From positions 1 to 6,474 of the forward strand of contig JAFANK010000260.1 in the NCBI GenBank assembly GCA_019232725.1: DNA of 6,474 nt, in the 5' to 3' direction. Below the pieces are notes generated by a model that worked only from the letters and a program-made list of their open reading frames with translations, was not told the origin of the DNA and did not search any database. Made by a program: the position numbers and the translations under genes. This stretch comes from Vulcanimicrobiota bacterium. Its GTDB lineage: Bacteria > Vulcanimicrobiota > Vulcanimicrobiia > Eremiobacterales > Eremiobacteraceae. Below are positions 1-6,244 of this stretch, in pieces (the first letter of the stretch is position 1; the number at the start of each line of letters is the position of its first letter).

Positions 1-308
1 CGCAGCGGCACCATGAGCGTGCCATTTTTGACGAGCGCAGCCAGGACGCGTCCTTGGCGCAGCGTGTCAGGGTTGGCGTACACATGGTGGTCGTTGAACA
101 GGATGGGGATTTCGCCGGACGGCGGACTGCCAAAATCCATCGGGGGCGCGTCGGCGATCTGCTGTCCGGATGTTGCCGAAGTTGCCATTCCGGAAGCAGT
201 CACACCAGTGCCCAAGACGTTGGCAGCGGTCGTGTCGGCGAAGCTTGGCGCAAGACCCGCCACGACGAACGCCGCCGCTGCGAGTATCGCGAGATGAGGA
301 TGCTTCAA
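1..308 (-). CDS. Secreted protein with copper-amine-oxidase-N-like (stalk) domain, N-terminal part
   Basis: Reading from a TTG at 308-306 gives 102 codons that run off the window. Residues 1-24 form a Sec signal peptide: basic start MKHPHL, an Ala/Leu/Val-rich core, and likely cleavage after PSFA. A low-complexity Thr/Ala/Ser/Gly stretch follows. From about residue 65 the pattern is IPILFNDHHVYA, then a spacer, then NGTLMVPLR. This is the signature of the copper amine oxidase N-terminal-like domain (PF07833), a small beta fold found in many secreted bacterial proteins that are not amine oxidases, so no copper or oxidase function should be assumed. The start is chosen because AAGGAGGG lies 7 nt upstream, no in-frame ATG or GTG occurs for over 40 nt upstream, and the signal peptide begins there. 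The nearby ATG at 313-311 meets a stop after two codons. It is transcribed divergently from thyX. The C-terminal domains, which would define its role, are outside the window. Confidence 0.8.
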   Translation of the reverse strand, partial: MKHPHLAILAAAAFVVAGLAPSFADTTAANVLGTGVTASGMATSATSGQQIADAPPMDFGSPPSGEIPILFNDHHVYANPDTLRQGRVLAALVKNGTLMVPL

Positions 309-315
309 ACCATTT

Positions 316-323
316 CCCTCCTT
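316..323 (-). promoter_or_regulatory. Shine-Dalgarno for the TTG-start stalk-domain gene
   Basis: The minus strand reads AAGGAGGG at 323-316, 7 nt before the TTG at 308-306. This near-perfect anti-16S match decides the start. It is only 2 nt from an ATG at 313-311, which is too close for normal initiation and is followed by GTT and TGA. The TGA overlaps the TTG as TTGA. Confidence 0.8.
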
Positions 324-402
324 AAAGTGGAGACCGTTTTTCTGCTTTCTTGGTTCGGGGGAGCCCAACCCGTGTAGAACGAAGCGGGCAAACGAGCGTA
401 CG

Positions 403-472
403 TTCGAACATCTATCTGTATACCCTTTTTGGGACACACCCGTCGCGGACCATTATACCCGCTTTTCGAACA
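403..472. repeat. Nested short direct repeats in the divergent intergenic region
   Basis: TTCGAACA occurs at 403-410 and 465-472. TATACCC occurs at 419-425 and 454-460. The order is A-B-B-A, all in the same orientation. The first A copy lies in the 8-bp palindrome GTTCGAAC (402-409). The second A copy sits between the candidate -35 and -10 of the minus-strand promoter. These could be operator half-sites, but two copies of 7-8 bp motifs are weak evidence. The rest of 309-529 holds the two leaders and an imperfect inverted repeat (GGTT 352-355 with AACC 367-370, GGG/CCC inside). I see no RNA gene there. Confidence 0.3.
452..457 (-). promoter_or_regulatory. Candidate -10 element for the stalk-domain gene
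   Basis: The minus strand carries a perfect TATAAT at 457-452, within the divergent intergenic region. Seventeen bases upstream the hexamer is TGATTT (480-475), a poor -35, so this would be a weak promoter, an activator-dependent one, or one using another sigma factor. Transcription would start near 445, giving a leader of about 137 nt. The spacer contains TGTTCGAA (472-465), a plausible repressor position. This is sequence resemblance only. Confidence 0.4.
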
Positions 473-529
473 GAAAATCACCTGTGGCGGACCCTTTTGC
501 AACAAGGCCGAAAAGACATCACGCACACC

Positions 530-1303
530 ATGCCTGAGACTGCTGTCCATGTGACGCTACTAGAAAAGTCACCGCATCCGACCGCGATGACCGCGACCGC
601 TGCACGTACATGTTATTCCGCACATGAGCCTGCTGCGATCGCGCAGCGCTGGGAACGCAAACCTGATGACATGGTCCAGACCGTCGATCGCGTGCGCTCA
701 GCCGGTCACCACTCCACGCTCGAGCACAACATCTATGTCTTCGGCGTCACCGGTCTTTCGCGCGCCGCGACGCATCAGCTCGTGCGCCATCGCCACTTGC
801 AATTCGACCAGCAAAGCCAACGCTATCTGGCGTTCAAAGACGCTGATTTCCCGTATGTCAAGCCCAAGCGCCTGTCGTCGTTGCCCGAGCTCTCCGCACG
901 GTTCGATGCGCTGATGCGCGAGATCGGCGAGACGTATCAGGCGCTGCTTGCAGCAGGTTTGCCCGGCGAAGACGCGCGCTTTGTCCTGCCGAACGCAGCG
1001 GCCAGTCAACTCGTCGTGTCGGGGAACGCGCGCGCGTGGTATGAATTCCTCACGTTGCGCACGTGCAACATGGCGCAGTGGGAGATCCGCGAGATGGCGT
1101 TTGCGGTCTTGCGTATCCTCAAACGAGAAGACCCGGTGCTATTCCGCGATGCCGGTGCGACATGCGTACGCGGTTACTGTCACGAGCCCAACGGTCCTGA
1201 GTGTCCGCGCTACATCAGCGTGATCAAAGCTCAGATCGACGGCGCCAAAAAAGCAGAGCACTGGCTCGCGGGCCGGCGCAACGGCACGCGCACGACCTCA
1301 TGA
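530..1303 (+). CDS. thyX: Flavin-dependent thymidylate synthase ThyX
   Basis: This 257-residue protein makes dTMP from dUMP using FAD, NADPH and methylenetetrahydrofolate. It acts as a cytoplasmic homotetramer and replaces ThyA. The N-terminus VHVTLLEKSPHP...TAARTCYS is typical of the family. GHHSTLEH lies at residues 59-66. The ThyX signature RHR-x7-S is exact: R86-H87-R88, HLQFDQQ, then S96, followed by QRY. The region around 177-189 (RTCNMAQWEIREM) is the conserved C-terminal dUMP/flavin segment, and a short Cys-containing tail follows (C212, C217, C225). The signature resembles the actinobacterial version (RHRHFSYSQLSQRY in Mycobacterium) more than the RHRxxSxN form. Length is normal for the family. 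The frame stays open upstream to 350, but homology begins only at the ATG at 530, so that start is preferred. No clear Shine-Dalgarno precedes it, so initiation may be weak or leaderless. The gene is divergent from the stalk-domain gene and 58 nt ahead of the adaptor gene. Confidence 0.96.
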   Translation: MPETAVHVTLLEKSPHPTAMTATAARTCYSAHEPAAIAQRWERKPDDMVQTVDRVRSAGHHSTLEHNIYVFGVTGLSRAATHQLVRHRHLQFDQQSQRYLAFKDADFPYVKPKRLSSLPELSARFDALMREIGETYQALLAAGLPGEDARFVLPNAAASQLVVSGNARAWYEFLTLRTCNMAQWEIREMAFAVLRILKREDPVLFRDAGATCVRGYCHEPNGPECPRYISVIKAQIDGAKKAEHWLAGRRNGTRTTS

Positions 1304-1340
1304 GACGCCAGAACGTCCGATCGCGTGTAACTTTGCTCTG

Positions 1341-1359
1341 GGGCGCCGAGTAGGCACCC
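1341..1359 (+). promoter_or_regulatory. Imperfect hairpin just upstream of the adaptor start codon
   Basis: GGGCGCC (1341-1347), loop GAGTA, and GGCACCC (1353-1359) form a 7-bp stem with one C-A mismatch, ending 2 nt before the ATG at 1362. The loop carries the only purine-rich GAG/AGG-like segment that could act as a ribosome-binding site. It might tune translation of the adaptor gene. It lacks a T-run and is not a Rho-independent terminator. It is short enough to be chance in GC-rich DNA. Confidence 0.25.
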
Positions 1360-1361
1360 GC

Positions 1362-2690
1362 ATGGACAAGCGTACGTCGTGCACTCCCGCGGCGGCTCGC
1401 ATGCTCGCCATCTTGGTGGCTTGGTCTGTGCTGCTGCCGTTTGCGGGCTGCGCCAAAAAGCAGGCCCAAAACGATGCCCAGCCGCTGTCGGTGACGGTTG
1501 CGGTAGCGAGGAGAGGCGCGATTTCCGAGCGCCTTGCGCTGACCGGTGTTGTGGCTGCAAAACAGCAGGCCAATCTGTCGTCCGTCATCACGGGCACGAT
1601 CCTCGCGGTGGACGTCAACGTCGGCGACCGCGTCTCGGCAGGGCAGCAGCTCGTACGGATCGACGACTCGACGCTGCGTGCACAGCTGCTCCAAAGCGAG
1701 GGCAGCCTGAATTCAGCCCAAGCCCGCCTTGCGCAGATCCGCAGCGGGGACACGGGGACGGCCGTGAGCGCGACCGCGAACTTGAGCTCGGCGCGCGTGG
1801 CCTATCAGACCGCGCTCGCCAACGTCCGGCGCAATCAGCAGCTCTTCGCGCAAGGCTACGTGTCGCAGGCGGCCGTCGACCAGGCCAATGAAGCGGCAGC
1901 TGCCGCGGAAGCGCAACTGCGCAGCGCCGAAGTGACAGCGCAGAACGCAACCGTCTCGGGCAGCGCAGGCTCCGCGGCGCAGTCCGAAATCCGCAGCCAG
2001 CAAGCGGCGGTGGTCGAGGCACAAGGCGCGGTGCAAGTGGCACGAGCTCAGATCGCCCAAGCGGTGGTCGTCGCGCCGTTTGATGGTGTGGTCACCCAGC
2101 GCAGCGTGGATCCGGGTAGTTTTGCCGTCCCGGGGACGGCACTCGTCCAAGTCTCGGCGCTCGATCCCGTGTACGTCAACATCGGGATTCCGGAAGAAGA
2201 TCTTCCTTATATCCACCCGGGAACCGCGGTCGACCTCAGCATCGGCTCCTTGCCTGGGCACTCCTGGCACGCCCAGGTCAGCGCCGTCAACTCGGCCACG
2301 ACACAGGGCACCCTCTCGTACCTGGCACGCGTTGTGCTGCCCAATCCTGAGCTAGACCTTAAAGCCGGTATGGTCGCCGATGTCCGTTTCGTCAAGGCTC
2401 AACAAACCGGCGCCATCATCGTCCCCCGCGCCGCGCTCGTCCAAAGCGACAATGGCACAGCGGTGTACGTGCTCGAGAAATCGCCGGAATGCAAGTGCGA
2501 CGGGAAGGCGAAGCTGACCAGCGTCGTTACGGGCCTAGAGACAGACACCGAAATGGAGATCAGCGGCGAGGGCATCGCGCCCGGCGTGAAGGTCATCGTC
2601 CTGCGGCCGGACACGCTCAAAGACGGATCGCCCGTCAGCATCAGCTCCGGCAGTGGCACGACCGCGTCCCCGGCCCGCGCGTCAACTTAA
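1362..2690 (+). CDS. RND/MFP-type periplasmic adaptor lipoprotein (HlyD family)
   Basis: This 442-residue protein has the AcrA/MexA architecture. Such adaptors link an inner-membrane pump to a TolC channel. Residues 1-29 are a lipoprotein signal peptide with lipobox FAGC, so C30 would be lipidated. Residues about 52-100 are the first half of the lipoyl/barrel-sandwich domain (LTGVVAAKQQ, GDRVSAGQQLVRIDD). Residues about 103-232 are a long Ala/Gln-rich coiled-coil hairpin. VVVAPFDGVVTQRSVDPGSF (236-254 region) is the canonical second lipoyl half. The beta-barrel follows (DPVYVNIGIPEEDL) and then LDLKAGMVADVRF (331-343), a standard family motif. The membrane-proximal part contains an unusual CxC (C377, C379) in SPECKCDGKAK. 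An internal Met14 at 1401 is an alternative start, but the N-terminal basic residues favour 1362. The TolC gene follows after 47 nt. No pump gene is adjacent. Substrate cannot be read from the sequence. Confidence 0.93.
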   Translation: MDKRTSCTPAAARMLAILVAWSVLLPFAGCAKKQAQNDAQPLSVTVAVARRGAISERLALTGVVAAKQQANLSSVITGTILAVDVNVGDRVSAGQQLVRIDDSTLRAQLLQSEGSLNSAQARLAQIRSGDTGTAVSATANLSSARVAYQTALANVRRNQQLFAQGYVSQAAVDQANEAAAAAEAQLRSAEVTAQNATVSGSAGSAAQSEIRSQQAAVVEAQGAVQVARAQIAQAVVVAPFDGVVTQRSVDPGSFAVPGTALVQVSALDPVYVNIGIPEEDLPYIHPGTAVDLSIGSLPGHSWHAQVSAVNSATTQGTLSYLARVVLPNPELDLKAGMVADVRFVKAQQTGAIIVPRAALVQSDNGTAVYVLEKSPECKCDGKAKLTSVVTGLETDTEMEISGEGIAPGVKVIVLRPDTLKDGSPVSISSGSGTTASPARAST

Positions 2691-2691
2691 A

Positions 2692-2721
2692 AGAGACCGG
2701 CAGCCGCCGGCCACTTTCTCT
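2692..2721 (+). other. Stem-loop between adaptor and tolC-like genes
   Basis: Two nucleotides after the adaptor stop codon (TAA 2688-2690), CCGGC (2697-2701), loop AGCC and GCCGG (2706-2710) form a perfect 5-bp stem. AGAGA (2692-2696) can also pair with TCTCT (2717-2721) across a 6-nt internal loop. No T-run follows, so it is not a standard terminator. It may stabilise or process the mRNA between the two cistrons. Confidence 0.3.
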
Positions 2722-2737
2722 CGGAGTCGAGGACAGC

Positions 2738-4168
2738 ATGAAGATATCCCCGCTTATTGCACTGTGCAGCGCGATCGCAGTGATCGCTGCGGTCGCCCGA
2801 GCCGATGCGGCGCCGACGCCGGCACCTGCCAAGCCGAGTCCACGGCCGGTCGCAGCGCACACGCCGGCCCCTCAGACGACGCTTGCGCCACCGATATACC
2901 AGAATTTGCCGACGGCGCCGCCATGGACGCAACCGACGGGACCGACGCCCGTGCCGACCCAGCTGTCACTGAGCGACGCGGAGTCGATCGCGCTTGCGCA
3001 GTCGCCGCAGTTGACCACGGGCCGCGCCATCGTCGATCAAAACAATGCGGGCATCGGTATCGCACGCAGCGGTTATCTGCCCAATCTGACGGCGAACGCG
3101 CTGTACAGCAAAGCGGGATCAAAAGATATCAACTACACGCCGTTCGTCTCGCAGCAGAACCAGGGCTTCCTCGAACTGCGGCAGCTCATCTTCGATGGCG
3201 GCCACGTCAACGAACAGATACAGGCTGCGCGCTATTCAACCGATGCTGCCAAACTCACGCTCTTGCGCTCGATCCAGACCGTGTTGCTGACGGTGGCGCA
3301 GGAGTACTATGCGGCGCTGCAAGCGCGCCATCAACTGGAAGCCGCTGTGCGCTCGCTTGAAGTAGCGAAAGTGCAAGAAAAGCTGGTTGAGGCGCAGTAC
3401 CGCGCCGGGGTTGCTTCGCACGCCGACCTGCTGACGGCGCAGCTGCCGGTCGCGCAGGCGCAAGTGACGGTCGACCAGGCGCAAAACGGTGAGGCCCAAA
3501 ACGTCGCGTCGCTTTTGACCACCATGGGCCTGCCGGCAAACACGCCGATCAATCTCAAGGATGACATCGCGGTGAGCGGGGCGCAGCCCAAGCTTGACGC
3601 GATCATGGACGAGGCGTTGCACGAGCGTACGGATCTTGCGGCAGCCCAGGCGCAAGTCAACTCGGCGCAAGCGAGTGTGCGAGCGGCGCAGCGCGCCGGC
3701 TGGCCGCTCATCGACGCCTCGGCGGCCTCAGGCACGGGCAGCACGACGTCGGCCGGTACGCGGTACGGTGCGAATTGGAATATCCAAGCAAATCTTCTGT
3801 TCCCGATCTACTCGGGCGGCCTCATCCGTTCGGAGGCCGATCAGGCGCGTGCGCTTGAGCAGCAAGCCGAAGCGAACTACGTCGCGACCAAGCTGAACGT
3901 CTACCAAAATGTCCAGCAGTCCTATCTCGCACTGGCCACCGCCGCCTCGAGTTTGAACGCGTCCAAAGTCGCCCTCGATCAGGCGCGCGTCGTGCTGGAT
4001 GTCACGAACGCGCAGTACAAAGCGGGTGTCACGACGCTGCCGTTGTTGCTCAACGCCCAATCGCAATTGACGACCGCGCAGTCGAATTACGTGCAAGGAC
4101 TCTACGCGTTCAAGGTCGCGCAGCAGAACTTGCTCTTCGCTGAGGGGACGATCGCGCCGAGCCAATGA
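2738..4168 (+). CDS. TolC-family outer-membrane efflux protein
   Basis: This 476-residue protein is a TolC/OprM-type outer membrane factor, the exit duct of tripartite exporters and type I secretion systems. Residues 1-24 are a Sec signal peptide with cleavage likely after ARADA. There is no lipobox. Residues 25-75 are a linker with 17 prolines in about 49 residues. Two OEP repeats (PF02321) follow. The first begins at LSLSDAESIALAQSP (about 76-90), with ARSGYLPNLTANALYS and the turn motif LIFDGG (150-155). The second begins near LDAIMDEALHERTDL (286-300), with FPIYSGG (355-361). The last part contains QYKAGVTTLPLLLNAQSQL (426-444), typical of the family. The ATG at 2738 is chosen for the signal peptide and GAGGA at 2729-2733; the frame runs open upstream into the adaptor gene, but that part is not protein-like. 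It is the natural partner of the upstream adaptor. Confidence 0.94.
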   Translation: MKISPLIALCSAIAVIAAVARADAAPTPAPAKPSPRPVAAHTPAPQTTLAPPIYQNLPTAPPWTQPTGPTPVPTQLSLSDAESIALAQSPQLTTGRAIVDQNNAGIGIARSGYLPNLTANALYSKAGSKDINYTPFVSQQNQGFLELRQLIFDGGHVNEQIQAARYSTDAAKLTLLRSIQTVLLTVAQEYYAALQARHQLEAAVRSLEVAKVQEKLVEAQYRAGVASHADLLTAQLPVAQAQVTVDQAQNGEAQNVASLLTTMGLPANTPINLKDDIAVSGAQPKLDAIMDEALHERTDLAAAQAQVNSAQASVRAAQRAGWPLIDASAASGTGSTTSAGTRYGANWNIQANLLFPIYSGGLIRSEADQARALEQQAEANYVATKLNVYQNVQQSYLALATAASSLNASKVALDQARVVLDVTNAQYKAGVTTLPLLLNAQSQLTTAQSNYVQGLYAFKVAQQNLLFAEGTIAPSQ

Positions 4169-4174
4169 CGCGCA

Positions 4175-4186
4175 CGGACGCGTCCG
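4175..4186. repeat. 12-bp perfect palindrome in the tolC-cupredoxin gap
   Basis: CGGACGCGTCCG is perfectly self-complementary and lies 7 nt after the TolC stop codon. Its 10-bp core GGACGCGTCC recurs at 44-53 inside the stalk-domain gene, where AGGACGCGTCCT (43-54) is also a perfect palindrome. As RNA it would give only a 4-bp stem with a CGCG loop, so a terminator role is unlikely. A protein-binding or methylation site is possible but unsupported. Confidence 0.3.
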
Positions 4187-4217
4187 CACAGCGCTGACGC
4201 CAGACGACGGCAAGGGA

Positions 4218-4610
4218 ATGAACGTCGCGCGCCAGAACGACGGGCATATGCCGGCACGCTCGCGCGTCATCGCCGCACTTGCTTGTACGTTTTTCGTGCT
4301 TACCTTGTGTGCGTTTTCCTGTTCGAAAGAACAGACCGGCGAGGTCACGGTGACCATCAACGGCAAGGGCTATCATCCCAGCAACATCACGGTCGCTGAA
4401 GGCACGCTCGTCACGTGGGTGAACAACGACACCCAGCCGCACACGGCGACGGCGATCGGCGCATTTGATTCAGGTCCGATCTCGCCAGGCGGCGGCCGCT
4501 GGACCTGGACTGCGGCGGTTCCCGGCACCTATCAATATAAGAGCCTGATGAATCCCGGCGGGATGACCGGCGAGATCACGATCGTGGTCAACGGTCCGAC
4601 GTCTCCTTGA
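4218..4610 (+). CDS. Cupredoxin-fold lipoprotein, probable copper ligands lost
   Basis: This 130-residue protein has a hydrophobic export signal (VIAALACTFFVLTLCAFSC) with a lipobox-like AFSC, so C35 may be lipidated, then one plastocyanin-like beta-sandwich domain (about 42-125). The pattern VTINGKGYHPSNITVAEG, then TWVNNDTQPHTAT, then GTYQYKSL, then MTGEITIVV follows small blue-copper proteins. The first His (H75) and the Met (M116) are present. The usual loop Y-x-C-x-x-H-P-x-M is instead YKSLMNPGGM: S109 takes the Cys place, N112 takes the second His place, and the loop is one residue longer. The domain has no cysteine at all. A type 1 copper site is therefore unlikely; it may bind Cu(II) weakly, another metal, or none. 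The start is uncertain: ATG 4218 has AAGGGA immediately adjacent (too close), and ATG 4248 gives a more compact signal peptide. The stop overlaps the next start (TTGA). Confidence 0.85.
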   Translation: MNVARQNDGHMPARSRVIAALACTFFVLTLCAFSCSKEQTGEVTVTINGKGYHPSNITVAEGTLVTWVNNDTQPHTATAIGAFDSGPISPGGGRWTWTAAVPGTYQYKSLMNPGGMTGEITIVVNGPTSP

Positions 4611-6244
4611 ACCGTCCGTCGTTTTTGGTCGCGTGCACGCTGGCGCTGCTGCTCGGCGCGTGCACCAAGATCGGCTTGCAGACGAGCCAGCAAACGTCCC
4701 ACGTCATTCCTGGTACGCTGCGCTACGCCGATATCGAAGAGCCGATCGGTCTCAATCCCCTCTTGCGTCTGCAGGCCATCGGCACCGACGTCGACATGTT
4801 CATCTTCGGCTTGTTCTTCAACCTCGATGACAAAGTGCATTATGTCCCCGAGCTCGCGACCGTCGTGCCCACGCAGCAGAACGGCGGCATCAGCAAAGAT
4901 GGATTGACGATCACCTATCACCTTCGCCATGGCGTGAAGTGGCAAGACGGTGCACCGTTCACCTCGCACGACGTTATCTTCACGGTCAGCGCTATTTTGA
5001 ATCCGAAGAATAATTTGCAGTCGCGCAATGGCTGGGACCAGATCAAAAACGTCGAGGCGGTGGGTCCCTATGAAGTGCGTTTTCACTTAAAACGCATCTA
5101 TGCCCCAGCGGTAGCGAGTTTTTTCAGCGAAGGCGGCCTCTACCCGATCTTGCCGGCGCACCTGCTCGAGCAGTATCCTGACCTCAACCGCGTGCCGTTC
5201 AACACGAACCCGGTCGGCACGGGCCCCTTCAAGCTCGTGCGCTGGGTGCACGGCGACCATCTCGAACTTGCCGCCAACCCGCTGTATTGGCGCGGCCCGC
5301 CGAAGCTCCAGCACATCATCTTTAAAGTGATCCCTAAAGAGACGACCATCGTCGTGCAGCTGCGCACGCACGAGATCGACGCGTGGTTTCGCGCTCCTTC
5401 GAACTTGTACAACGAGGTCAAAAGCCTAGAGCCCGACTACCGCGTGCAGCTAGAGCCGTCGTTTGTCTACTCGCACATGGATCTCAATTTAAAAAATCCG
5501 CTCTTCCAAGACGTCCGGGTGCGCCGCGCCATCCACTATGCGATGAACATGCAGGACATCATCGACAAGGTGACCCACGGCGTTCAGCTGCCTGCCGATG
5601 CAGAAGAGCCGCCGATATCGTGGGCGTTCAACCCGCACGTCATGCACTATCCATTCGATCCAGCACAAGCCCGAGCGCTCTTGACGCAGGCGGGCTGGTC
5701 GCCGGGTCCGGACGGCATCATGACCAAAGATGGCAAACGTTTGAGCTTCAATATCTCCGCCGCGGCGGGTGGTGCGACCGGCGAAGCGACCGAACAGATC
5801 GTGCAGCAGCAACTCAAAGCGGTCGGCATCGAAGCCAAGATAAAGAACTACCCTGCCGAGCTTTTGTTTGCGCCAGGTCAAGACGGCGGCATCTTGCAGT
5901 CAGGCAAGTATGACGCCGGTTTCTACAGCTGGGTGGCGTCCGACGACCCGGACGGTGAGGTGTCGCTATATTCGTGCGACCAGTTCGCGCCGAGCGGGCA
6001 AAACGATATGTTTTGGTGCGACCGGACATTGACGAACGCGCTCTTGGCTGCGCGAGCGACCTATGACATGGCCGAGCGCAAGAGAGATTACGGGATTGCG
6101 CAGGCAGAGGTAGCCTCGCAGTCGGCCACCATCGTGATGTGGTTCCAACGCCAGATCTACGTGACCTCGACGCACTTCCATGGCTATATCCCCGCGCCGG
6201 CGACCACGAGCAATTGGAACACCTGGGAATGGTCCGTGGAGTGA
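4607..6244 (+). CDS. Family-5 (DppA/OppA-like) ABC transporter solute-binding lipoprotein
   Basis: This 545-residue protein belongs to the SBP_bac_5 family (PF00496), which captures peptides, nickel or other solutes outside the inner membrane for an ABC importer. Residues 1-18 are a signal peptide ending in a strong lipobox LGAC, with lipidated C19. Family marks are IPGTLRYADIEEPIGLNPL (35-52), YHLRHGVKWQDGAPFTSHDV (104-123), NPVGTGPFKLVRW (201-213), VRVRRAIHYAMN (303-314) and ARALLTQAGW (355-364). The C-terminal half has SWVASDDPDGEV (441-452), with C457 and C471 as a possible disulfide. Full family length is present. The TTG start at 4607 is preferred because it gives the complete signal peptide and overlaps the cupredoxin stop by 4 nt (TTGA), implying translational coupling; no good Shine-Dalgarno is seen. 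Substrate cannot be assigned. No permease or ATPase gene is in the window. Confidence 0.93.
   Translation: MNRPSFLVACTLALLLGACTKIGLQTSQQTSHVIPGTLRYADIEEPIGLNPLLRLQAIGTDVDMFIFGLFFNLDDKVHYVPELATVVPTQQNGGISKDGLTITYHLRHGVKWQDGAPFTSHDVIFTVSAILNPKNNLQSRNGWDQIKNVEAVGPYEVRFHLKRIYAPAVASFFSEGGLYPILPAHLLEQYPDLNRVPFNTNPVGTGPFKLVRWVHGDHLELAANPLYWRGPPKLQHIIFKVIPKETTIVVQLRTHEIDAWFRAPSNLYNEVKSLEPDYRVQLEPSFVYSHMDLNLKNPLFQDVRVRRAIHYAMNMQDIIDKVTHGVQLPADAEEPPISWAFNPHVMHYPFDPAQARALLTQAGWSPGPDGIMTKDGKRLSFNISAAAGGATGEATEQIVQQQLKAVGIEAKIKNYPAELLFAPGQDGGILQSGKYDAGFYSWVASDDPDGEVSLYSCDQFAPSGQNDMFWCDRTLTNALLAARATYDMAERKRDYGIAQAEVASQSATIVMWFQRQIYVTSTHFHGYIPAPATTSNWNTWEWSVE

Noticed and set aside
1..308. Annotation of the first gene as a copper amine oxidase
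   Set aside because: Only the small N-terminal-like stalk domain is visible, and that domain is common in unrelated secreted proteins. The catalytic domain is not in the window.
13..377. Plus-strand reading frames opposite the stalk-domain gene
   Set aside because: They have no recognisable domain or ribosome-binding site, while the minus strand shows a Shine-Dalgarno, a signal peptide and a domain signature.
401..425. Possible LexA box (CGAAC...GTTCG type) near 402-418
   Set aside because: Only a contiguous GTTCGAAC palindrome is present. The spaced inverted half-sites needed for a Gram-positive-type LexA box are missing.
350..529. In-frame upstream extension of thyX from a TTG at 350
   Set aside because: The extra 60 residues do not resemble ThyX, contain the divergent promoter region and lack a Shine-Dalgarno. 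Family homology begins right after the ATG at 530.
1224..2270. Long minus-strand reading frames opposite thyX and the adaptor gene
   Set aside because: They are typical GC-rich antisense open frames, Arg/Ala/Ser-rich, without domain signatures, and they overlap well-supported genes.
2489..2737. In-frame upstream extension of the TolC gene from an ATG at 2489
   Set aside because: It overlaps the adaptor gene in another frame, is Arg-rich shadow sequence, and would bury the signal peptide that starts at 2738.
4175..4186. Rho-independent terminator after the TolC gene
   Set aside because: The palindrome gives a very short stem and no T-run follows.
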